Origin: Roseateles terrae
GTDB taxonomy: Bacteria; Pseudomonadota; Gammaproteobacteria; Burkholderiales; Burkholderiaceae_C
Assembly: GCF_014192155.1 (NCBI RefSeq)
Contig: NZ_JACHXO010000001.1
Span: forward strand, 708,069-772,068
Reading direction: 5' to 3'
Length of the DNA stretch: 64,000 bases
The translations under genes were made by a program, and so were the position numbers. Shown here one piece after another: positions 27,409 through 34,573 of this stretch. Each line of letters starts with the position of its first letter. Positions within the stretch are counted from its first letter, which is position 1. Under the pieces are notes generated by a model that worked only from the letters and a program-made list of their open reading frames with translations, searched no databases and was not told the DNA's origin.

Positions 27409-29157
27409 ATGACAGAGGCTAAGAAAACCCGGAAGCTCCGTTCCGCCGAATGGTTCGGCACCCAGGACAAGAACGGCTTCATGTACCGGAGCTGGATGAA
27501 GAATCAAGGCATTCCGGATCACGAATTCGAAGGCAAGCCCATCATTGGCATCTGCAATACGTGGTCGGAACTCACGCCTTGCAATGCCCATTTCCGTAAG
27601 CTGGCTGAACATGTGAAGCGCGGAATTCTGGAGGCCGGCGGCTTCCCGGTGGAATTCCCGGTGTTCAGCAACGGGGAGTCCAACCTGCGCCCGACCGCAA
27701 TGCTCACCCGCAATCTGGCGAGCATGGACGTCGAAGAATCGATCCGCGGCAATCCAATGGATGCGGTCGTGCTGCTGGTGGGTTGCGACAAGACCACCCC
27801 GGCCCTGTTGATGGGCGCCGCCAGCGTGGACCTGCCCACCATCGTCGTCACCGGCGGCCCGATGCTGAACGGCAAGCTGGGCGGCAAGAACATCGGCTCC
27901 GGCACGGCGGTGTGGCAATTGCATGAGCAGGTCAAGGCCGGTGAGATCTCGATGCACGACTTCATTGCCGCCGAGGCCGGGCACTCCCGCTCCGCCGGCA
28001 CCTGCAACACCATGGGCACGGCCAGCACCATGGCCTGCATGGCCGAATCGCTGGGCACCTCCCTGCCCCACAATGCCGCCATTCCGGCGGTGGATGCGCG
28101 TCGTTATGTGTTGGCGCATCTGTCCGGCATGCGCATTGTGGAGATGGTCTGGGAAGACCTGAAGCTGTCCAAGATCCTGACCCGCGAAGCCTTTGAAAAT
28201 GCCATTCGCACGAATGCGGCGATTGGGGGCTCGACCAATGCGGTGATCCACCTGAAGGCGATCGCCGGCCGCGTGGGCGTTCCACTGGAGCTGGAAGACT
28301 GGACACGCGTCGGCAAGGGCACCCCCACCCTGGTGGACCTGCTGCCCAGCGGCCGTTTCCTGATGGAAGAGTTCTATTACGCCGGAGGTCTGCCGGCCGT
28401 GCTCCGCCGCCTGGGCGAAGCGGACCTTCTGCCGCACAAGGACGCGCTGACGGTCAATGGCAAAACGCTGTGGCAGAACTGCCATGATGCGCCGATCTAC
28501 GATGATGAAGTCGTACGGCCGATTGCCAAACCGTTGATTGCTGATGGCGGCATCTGCGTGCTGCGTGGCAACCTGGCGCCGCGCGGTGCGGTGCTGAAGC
28601 CTTCAGCGGCGACGCCTGCCCTGATGCAGCATCGCGGTCGCGCCGTCGTGTTCGAGGACTTCGACGACTACAAGGCCCGGATCATGGACCCGGCGCTGGA
28701 GGTCGACAAGGACTCGGTGCTGGTGATGAAGAACTGCGGTCCGCGCGGTTATCCGGGCATGGCGGAAGTGGGCAACATGGGCCTGCCACCCAAGCTGCTG
28801 GCCCAGGGCATCAAGGACATGGTCCGGATCAGCGATGCCCGGATGAGCGGCACCGCTTACGGCACCGTGGTGCTGCATGTGGCGCCGGAAGCCAAGGCGG
28901 GCGGGCCGCTGGCGGTGGTGCGGGAAGGCGACTGGATCGAGCTCGATTGCGCGAACAATCGACTGCACCTGGATATTCCGGAAGCGGAACTGCAATCACG
29001 GCTGGAAGCGTGGGCCGCGAATCAGCAACCCGACCCTGCCGACGCCAGCGGCTATCGCAAGCTGTATGTGCAGCATGTGTTGCAGGCGGATGAGGGCTGC
29101 GACTTCGACTTCCTGCGCGGGTGCCGCGGATCAGCGGTGCCGCGTCACTCGCACTGA
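27409..29157 (+). CDS. IlvD/Edd-family sugar-acid dehydratase (L-arabonate dehydratase-like)
   Basis: A 582-residue iron-sulfur dehydratase. Cluster-binding cysteines are seen in IGICNTWSELTPCNAHF, LLVGCDKTTPALLMGA and SAGTCNTMGTASTMACMAE. The opening RSAEWFG...YRSWMKNQGIPDHEFEGKP and the length fit the pentonate/hexonate dehydratase branch rather than dihydroxyacid dehydratase of branched amino-acid synthesis. Predicted reaction: L-arabonate (possibly also D-xylonate or D-fuconate/galactonate) to the 2-keto-3-deoxy acid. The other steps of that route are 15 kb downstream. It is divergent from the alpha-xylosidase operon and ends at a strong terminator. Exact substrate is inference. Confidence 0.85.
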   Translation: MTEAKKTRKLRSAEWFGTQDKNGFMYRSWMKNQGIPDHEFEGKPIIGICNTWSELTPCNAHFRKLAEHVKRGILEAGGFPVEFPVFSNGESNLRPTAMLTRNLASMDVEESIRGNPMDAVVLLVGCDKTTPALLMGAASVDLPTIVVTGGPMLNGKLGGKNIGSGTAVWQLHEQVKAGEISMHDFIAAEAGHSRSAGTCNTMGTASTMACMAESLGTSLPHNAAIPAVDARRYVLAHLSGMRIVEMVWEDLKLSKILTREAFENAIRTNAAIGGSTNAVIHLKAIAGRVGVPLELEDWTRVGKGTPTLVDLLPSGRFLMEEFYYAGGLPAVLRRLGEADLLPHKDALTVNGKTLWQNCHDAPIYDDEVVRPIAKPLIADGGICVLRGNLAPRGAVLKPSAATPALMQHRGRAVVFEDFDDYKARIMDPALEVDKDSVLVMKNCGPRGYPGMAEVGNMGLPPKLLAQGIKDMVRISDARMSGTAYGTVVLHVAPEAKAGGPLAVVREGDWIELDCANNRLHLDIPEAELQSRLEAWAANQQPDPADASGYRKLYVQHVLQADEGCDFDFLRGCRGSAVPRHSH

Positions 29158-29214
29158 TACACACCGGAGCATCGCGTTTCCCGGGAACGGGCGCTGATGC
29201 AGATTGAATGGCAG

Positions 29215-29252
29215 CCTCCCGAGACCCTCAGCGGTCTCGGGAGGTTTTTTTC
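29215..29252 (+). terminator. Rho-independent terminator
   Basis: Perfect 12-bp stem CCTCCCGAGACC / GGTCTCGGGAGG with a 6-base loop, followed by eight T residues. It ends the dehydratase transcript. Confidence 0.92.
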
Positions 29253-29520
29253 ATCCAGCCGCCGACTGTCCGGTCCTGACTGTCCCCTCGACATGAGCAC
29301 CCGTTAACCCCCACGTCGTCAGCCGTCCCATCCCGGAGGCGGACTCTCCCCGAGCAAAGGCCACTCCGCTTTGCGGGTTTCCCCCCGATACCGATCACAA
29401 CATCATTGATGACCGAAATGTGATTGGTTGCACATGCTTGCAGTCCCTACGATGGCCCGACCTCACCCGCTGCCGGTGGTCCCGGCGCGCATATATCCAT
29501 AGCAACGAGGAGACAAACGC
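29253..29520 (+). promoter_or_regulatory. Promoter region of the YtfQ-type importer operon
   Basis: Together with the terminator this is a 363-base gap. A sigma-70-like pair TTGGTT (29425-29430) and TACGAT (29448-29453) with 17-base spacing lies about 70 bases before the ytfQ start. A second hairpin, GCAAAG (29354-29359) / CTTTGC (29369-29374), precedes it. GAGGAGA stands just before ATG 29521. Confidence 0.35.
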
Positions 29521-30498
29521 ATGAAGACTTTCCGTCGGCAATTGCTGGCCGTGGCCGCACTGGGCCTCACACTTGGCGCGACCGCCCTCACCCCGGCCCT
29601 GGCCGCGGACAAGCCACTGGTGCTGGGCTTCTCTCAGGTGGGCGCCGAAAGTGAATGGCGCACCGCCAACACCAACTCGATCAAGGACGCCGCCAAGCAG
29701 GCCGGCATCACCCTGAAGTTTGCCGACGCGCAGCAGAAGCAGGAAAACCAGGTCAAGGCCATTCGCAGCTTCATTGCGCAGAAGGTGGATGTGATCGCCT
29801 TCTCCCCGGTGGTGGAGACCGGCTGGGACACGGTGCTGCGTGAAGCCAAGGCCGCCAACATTCCCGTCATCCTGACGGACCGCGCAGTCAAGGTCAGCGA
29901 CCCGTCGCTCTATGTCACCTTCATCGGCTCCGACTTCGTCGAAGAAGGCCGCAAGGCCGGCAAGTGGGCGGTGGAATGGGCCAAGAAAAATGCGCCCACC
30001 GGGGACGTGAACATCGTCGAGCTGCAGGGCACCGTCGGCTCTGCACCGGCCATCGACCGCAAGAAGGGTTTCGAAGAGGCCATCCAGGCCGATCCTCGCC
30101 TGAAGATCCTGCGCTCCCAGTCCGGCGACTTCACACGCGCCAAGGGCAAGGAAGTGATGGAAGCCTTCCTGAAGGCCAAGGACAAGAAGATCCAGCTGCT
30201 GTTTGCACACAATGACGACATGGCCATCGGCGCCATCCAGGCCATTGAAGAAGCAGGCATGAAGCCGGTGAAGGACATTGCCATCGTCTCCATCGATGGC
30301 GTGCGCGGCGCTTTTGAAGCGATGGTGGCCGGCAAGCTGAATGTCACCATCGAATGCAATCCGCTGCTCGGTCCGCAGCTCATGCAGCTGGCCAAGGATG
30401 TGAAAGCCGGCAAGCAGCTGCCCAAGCGCATCACCACCGAGGAAGGTGTCTTCACCGCCGACGTGGCTGCCCAGGAACTGCCCAAGCGCAAGTACTGA
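29521..30498 (+). CDS. ytfQ: YtfQ-like sugar-binding periplasmic protein
   Basis: A 325-residue periplasmic-binding protein; the signal peptide ends LAADK at about residue 30. The mature start PLVLGFSQVGAESEWRTANTNSIK is the hallmark of YtfQ, the galactofuranose-binding protein, and of closely related arabinose-binding proteins. Later blocks are FSPVVETGWDTVL, TDRAV, the GSDFVEEG loop, FAHNDDMAIGAIQAIEEAG and the IECNPLLGPQL ligand loop. GAGGAGA lies seven bases upstream. It begins a four-gene ABC importer operon, which fits uptake of arabinose or galactose in furanose or pyranose form; which one is not decided by the sequence. Confidence 0.9.
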   Translation: MKTFRRQLLAVAALGLTLGATALTPALAADKPLVLGFSQVGAESEWRTANTNSIKDAAKQAGITLKFADAQQKQENQVKAIRSFIAQKVDVIAFSPVVETGWDTVLREAKAANIPVILTDRAVKVSDPSLYVTFIGSDFVEEGRKAGKWAVEWAKKNAPTGDVNIVELQGTVGSAPAIDRKKGFEEAIQADPRLKILRSQSGDFTRAKGKEVMEAFLKAKDKKIQLLFAHNDDMAIGAIQAIEEAGMKPVKDIAIVSIDGVRGAFEAMVAGKLNVTIECNPLLGPQLMQLAKDVKAGKQLPKRITTEEGVFTADVAAQELPKRKY

Positions 30499-30564
30499 CC
30501 GTCTGACTTGAATGCTGCCACCGGTGGGGGGTGCCTGGCGCCCGGACCGGCTGGCAGTCACTGC

Positions 30565-30570
30565 AGGAGA
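30565..30570 (+). promoter_or_regulatory. Ribosome-binding site deciding the ytfR start
   Basis: AGGAGA seven bases before GTG 30578. The earlier ATG at 30512 has no such site and lies only 14 bases after the ytfQ stop. Confidence 0.6.
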
Positions 30571-30577
30571 ACCGGCT

Positions 30578-32119
30578 GTGCGGCACAACGGATCAGCGCC
30601 CGTGCTGGTGCTTGAAGGAATCAACAAGGGCTTCCCTGGGGTGCAGGCTCTCACCGGCGCTGGCCTGCGGCTGTTCGCCGGGGAGATTCATGCGCTGATG
30701 GGCCAGAACGGCGCCGGCAAGTCGACCCTGATCAAGGTGGTTACCGGCCTGTATGCGCCCGACAGCGGCAGCATGAGCCTGCATGGGGGCGCCATTGCCC
30801 CCCGCTCCACGGCGGAAGCGCAGGACCTGGGTATCAGCACCGTTTATCAGGAGGTCAATCTCTGCCCCAACCTCTCGGTGGCGGAAAACCTGTTCATCGG
30901 TCGCTACCCGAAACGCTTCGGCCAGATCGACTGGAAGCGCATGCGCGCCCGCTCTCGCGAGCTGCTCGCCGAGCTGGAACTGGACATCGACGTGTCCGCT
31001 CCGCTGGCCCGTTATTCGCTGGCGGTACAGCAGATGGTGGCCATTGCACGGGCGCTGAATATTTCGGCGCAGGTACTGATTCTGGATGAGCCCACCTCCA
31101 GCCTGGACGATGCGGCGGTCCAGCATCTGTTCCGTGTCATGCGACGACTGCGCAGCCAGGGCATGGCCATTCTGTTTGTGACCCATTTCCTCGACCAGGT
31201 CTATGCCGTCAGCGATCGCATCACGGTGATGCGCAATGGCCGCACCGAAGGCGAATACTGGGCGGCGGAACTGGGCCGACTGGAGCTGGTTCAGAAAATG
31301 GTGGGGCCCCACGCCGCCAACACGCAGGAAGCGGCCACCTGCGAAGCGCCGCAGGGCGAGCCGGTGCTGCGCACGCATGGTCTGGCCCGGCGGGGCAGCC
31401 TCCAGCCGATGGACCTGGACATTCGCAGCGGCGAGGTGATGGGCCTGTGCGGCCTGCTCGGCTCCGGCCGGACAGAGGCCGCCCGACTGCTGTTCGGTGC
31501 CGACGCCGCGGATGCCGGCCAGATCGAGATCAACGGTCGCCAGCAGCGCTTCAGCACACCGCGGCAGGCCATTGCCGCCGGCCTCGCCTTCTGTTCTGAA
31601 GACCGCAAGCTCGAAGGCGCCATCCTGGCATTGTCGGTGCGCGAAAACATCGTGCTGGCGCTGCAGGCTCGTCAAGGCTGGTGGCGAGCCATTCCACTGA
31701 AGCGCCAGCGCGCCATGGCGGAAGAGTATGTGCGCCGCCTCGGCATCAAGACGGCCGACATCAACACCCCCATCGGTCTGCTCTCCGGCGGCAATCAGCA
31801 GAAGGCCCTGTTGGCCCGCTGGCTGCTGACGCAACCGCGCCTGCTGATTCTGGACGAGCCGACGCGCGGCATTGACGTGCGGGCTAAAGAAGAGATCATG
31901 ACCGAGGTGCGGCGCCTGTGTGCGGAAGGCTCGGAGCCGGACCGTCGCATGGCCGTGCTGTTCATTTCGTCTGAACTGCCCGAAGTGCTGCGCTGCAGCG
32001 ACCGCCTGATGGTGCTGCGAGATCGCCGCGCCTGTGGGGTGTATGAACGCGGCCAGCTCAACGAGGACACCGTCCTGGAGGCCATTGCCGGCGATGGCGG
32101 AGAAACCCCCCGTGATTGA
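30578..32119 (+). CDS. ytfR: YtfR-like sugar ABC transporter ATP-binding protein
   Basis: A tandem ATPase of 513 residues from GTG 30578 (535 from ATG 30512). First cassette: Walker A GQNGAGKST, Walker B VLILDEPTSSLDD; its signature is degenerate (YSLAVQQMVAIARAL). Second cassette: altered Walker A (GLLGSGRTEAAR), intact signature LSGGNQQKALLARWL and Walker B LLILDEPTRGIDVRAKEEI. This asymmetry is normal for the RbsA/YtfR family. It lies between the binding protein and two permease genes and powers the importer. The end overlaps ytfT by 26 bases. Confidence 0.9.
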   Translation: MRHNGSAPVLVLEGINKGFPGVQALTGAGLRLFAGEIHALMGQNGAGKSTLIKVVTGLYAPDSGSMSLHGGAIAPRSTAEAQDLGISTVYQEVNLCPNLSVAENLFIGRYPKRFGQIDWKRMRARSRELLAELELDIDVSAPLARYSLAVQQMVAIARALNISAQVLILDEPTSSLDDAAVQHLFRVMRRLRSQGMAILFVTHFLDQVYAVSDRITVMRNGRTEGEYWAAELGRLELVQKMVGPHAANTQEAATCEAPQGEPVLRTHGLARRGSLQPMDLDIRSGEVMGLCGLLGSGRTEAARLLFGADAADAGQIEINGRQQRFSTPRQAIAAGLAFCSEDRKLEGAILALSVRENIVLALQARQGWWRAIPLKRQRAMAEEYVRRLGIKTADINTPIGLLSGGNQQKALLARWLLTQPRLLILDEPTRGIDVRAKEEIMTEVRRLCAEGSEPDRRMAVLFISSELPEVLRCSDRLMVLRDRRACGVYERGQLNEDTVLEAIAGDGGETPRD

Positions 32120-33251
32120 ATCCCTGCCTTTGCCACCCAAGGATGCGGCTGTCGTGGCTGCGTCGGTGAGCGTACCCCCAAGCCCGGCGCGCGCCGATTC
32201 GGCCGCGCGTCAGCAGCCTCCCAGCAACTCAACGCTCTGGCAGGCATGGCTGACCCCATTGCGGGAGCATCCGCTGCTGCGTCCGGTCGTGGCACTGGCG
32301 CTGCTGCTGCTGGTGGACGTGATCTTCCTGCCCGGCTTCCTGCATCTGGAGATCAAGGACGGCCATCTGTATGGGCCGCTCATTGACATCCTGAACCGCG
32401 CAGCGCCGCTGATGCTGGCGTCCCTGGGCATGAGCCTGGTCATTGCCACCCGAGGGATTGATGTGTCCATTGGCGCGGTGGTGGCCATTGCCGCCACGGT
32501 GGCTGCGGTGCTGGTCAATGCCAAACAGCCCTTGCCGGTGGCCTATGCCGCCGCATTGGGGACCGCCCTGCTCTGCGGCGCCTGGAATGGGATCCTGGTG
32601 GCCGGTCTGAAACTGCAGCCGATCATTGCGACCCTGATCCTGATGGTGGCCGGCCGCGGTCTGGCGCAGCTGATGGCGGACGGGCAGATCATCACCGTTT
32701 ACGAACCCTCGTTTTTTGTGCTGGGCAGCGGCTATCTGCTGGGTCTGCCGGTCTCCTTGTGGGTGGTGGTGGCCGTCGCGCTGATCACGACGACGCTGCT
32801 GAAAAAGACGGCGCTGGGGCTCTTCATTCAGGCGGTCGGCTTGAATCCCGTCGCCTCGCGGCTGGCCGGATTGCGTACGGTCACGCTGATCTTCGGCTGT
32901 TATGTGTTCGCCGCCATTTGTGCCGGCGCTGCGGGGCTGATGATTGCGTCCAACATCAAGAGCGCGGACGCCAACAACGCCGGTCTGCTGCTGGAGCTGG
33001 ACGCCATCCTCGCCGTGACGCTGGGTGGCGCTTCCCTGGCGGGCGGCAAATACCATCTGGCCGGCAGTCTGGTGGGGGCGCTGATCATTCAGACGCTCAC
33101 CACCACCATCTATTCGCTGGGCGTTCCGCCCGAAGTGAACATGGTGGTGAAGGCGCTGGTCGTCTTCCTGCTCTGCATTTTGCAATCCAATGAATGGCGC
33201 GCCATGCTGCGGCGTTGGACCCGCCGCTCACCGCCCGGAGGTCGCGCATGA
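32094..33251 (+). CDS. ytfT: YtfT-like sugar ABC transporter permease
   Basis: A 385-residue permease of the BPD_transp_2 family; the first 75 residues are a Pro/Ala/Ser-rich cytoplasmic leader, and GTG 32112 (GGAG at 32098-32101) is an alternative start. Motifs: ASLGMSLVIATRGIDVSIGAVVAIAA, LKLQPIIATLILMVAGRGLAQ, LFIQAVGLNPVASRLAGL, and DAILAVTLGGASLAGGKYHLAGSLVGALI. About nine to ten membrane helices are expected. It overlaps both neighbours and pairs with YjfF to form the heterodimeric channel. Confidence 0.88.
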   Translation: MAEKPPVIESLPLPPKDAAVVAASVSVPPSPARADSAARQQPPSNSTLWQAWLTPLREHPLLRPVVALALLLLVDVIFLPGFLHLEIKDGHLYGPLIDILNRAAPLMLASLGMSLVIATRGIDVSIGAVVAIAATVAAVLVNAKQPLPVAYAAALGTALLCGAWNGILVAGLKLQPIIATLILMVAGRGLAQLMADGQIITVYEPSFFVLGSGYLLGLPVSLWVVVAVALITTTLLKKTALGLFIQAVGLNPVASRLAGLRTVTLIFGCYVFAAICAGAAGLMIASNIKSADANNAGLLLELDAILAVTLGGASLAGGKYHLAGSLVGALIIQTLTTTIYSLGVPPEVNMVVKALVVFLLCILQSNEWRAMLRRWTRRSPPGGRA

Positions 33252-34312
33252 CGACATCGGTTCTGCCCCCCGCACAGGCTACGGCCGGCGCTGCGGGTGG
33301 TCCCTCCCCCCAGGCCGCCGGCGGCTATTCCGGGAGCCTGCGCGTGGTCCGGCGCTGGCTGCATCACCCCGCGTTCAGTGCGCAGATGACGGTGGTGCTG
33401 CTGGTGCTGCTGCTGGTCGCCGGTGGGGTGATGTATGACGGTTTCGCCGCGCCGCAGGTGATGCTGAACCTGCTGATCGACAACGCCTACCTGCTGGTGC
33501 TGGCGGTGGGCATGAGCCTGGTGATTCTCTCGGGCGGCATTGACCTGTCGGTGGGCGCAGTGCTGGCGCTGTCCACCACGGTGGCGGCCTGGCTGCTGCA
33601 GGAGGCGCACTGGTCGGCGGCAGTGGTGATGGCGACCGTGCTGGTCGGCGGTACGCTGTTTGGCGTGATGCAGGGGGCGCTGATCCACGTCTTCCGATTG
33701 CAGCCCTTCATCGTGACCCTGGCCGGGATGTTTTTGGCGCGGGGGCTGTGTTATCTCATCAGCGTCGATTCCATCACCATCAGCGACGAGACCTTTGTGA
33801 TGATCTCGCAGACGCAGATTCACATTCCCGGTGGCTTTGTGTCGCCAGGGGCGGTGATTGCGGTGGTGCTGCTGGCGGTGGGCATCTGGGTGGCGCATCG
33901 CAGCGGCTTTGGCCGGGCGGTGTATGCGCTGGGCGGCAATGAGTCGTCGGCGTTGATGATGGGGTTGCCGGTGGGCCGGACCAAGCTGCTGGTCTACGGC
34001 TTCAGCGGGTTCTGCGCTTCGCTCGCGGGCCTGCTCTTCGGGTTTTACATGCTGTCCGGATATGGGCTGCATGCCCAAGGCGCAGAGCTGGATGCGATTG
34101 CGGCGGTGGTGATCGGCGGCACGATGCTCAGCGGTGGATATGGCTATGTGGCGGGCGCGCTCTCTGGCGTGCTGGTCCTGGGCACGATCCAGACGCTGAT
34201 CGCGTTTGATGGCACGCTCAGTTCCTGGTGGACCAAGATCGTCATTGGCGGGCTGCTGTTTGTGTTTTGTGTGGTGCAGCGATTGCTGTCGAGGCCGATC
34301 GCCGGGGCTTGA
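33248..34312 (+). CDS. yjfF: YjfF-like sugar ABC transporter permease
   Basis: A 354-residue permease, second of the pair, starting at the ATGA overlap with ytfT. Motifs: AVGMSLVILSGGIDLSVGAVLALS, FRLQPFIVTLAGMFLARGLCYLI, the QTQIHIPGGF periplasmic loop, GRAVYALGGNESSALMMGLPVGRTK, and AIAAVVIGGTMLSGGYGYVAGALSG. Length and loop pattern fit E. coli YjfF, with about 25 extra N-terminal residues. It is the last gene of the importer operon; no clear terminator follows. Confidence 0.9.
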   Translation: MTTSVLPPAQATAGAAGGPSPQAAGGYSGSLRVVRRWLHHPAFSAQMTVVLLVLLLVAGGVMYDGFAAPQVMLNLLIDNAYLLVLAVGMSLVILSGGIDLSVGAVLALSTTVAAWLLQEAHWSAAVVMATVLVGGTLFGVMQGALIHVFRLQPFIVTLAGMFLARGLCYLISVDSITISDETFVMISQTQIHIPGGFVSPGAVIAVVLLAVGIWVAHRSGFGRAVYALGGNESSALMMGLPVGRTKLLVYGFSGFCASLAGLLFGFYMLSGYGLHAQGAELDAIAAVVIGGTMLSGGYGYVAGALSGVLVLGTIQTLIAFDGTLSSWWTKIVIGGLLFVFCVVQRLLSRPIAGA

Positions 34313-34573
34313 TCCGACGAGGCCATGGCCTGCCGGGCACTGTGTGAACCCTTCAGGGCCATGCGCGGTCCGGTCTTTGATTTTGTAAGCCGGTGCAACC
34401 GCGGCTGACCGGTGGGTCGGCGCCGGCGCCATTCTGACGCTGGGCGATACGGCTTCGGACGAGGGTCGGGTTTCGATTTTTGAGCAATAGGTCACGGCTG
34501 ACCGGTCGCCCGCCCGCCTCCCCTGTGAAGGAGGAAGCCGCCCGTGAAGGCTCCGGAGGACACGCCTTGAAAC
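34313..34573. repeat. Intergenic region with a 12-bp direct repeat
   Basis: No gene is supported here. CGGCTGACCGGT occurs twice (34402-34413 and 34495-34506), 93 bases apart, before the autotransporter-like gene. It could be a regulator site. A GGAGG at 34556-34560 is too far from GTG 34574 (13 bases) to be a clear ribosome-binding site. Confidence 0.4.

Noticed and set aside
27103-28485. N-terminal extension of the GH31 frame to 1217 residues
   Set aside because: It runs antisense through the dehydratase; ATG 27102 has a good ribosome-binding site and gives the YicI start.
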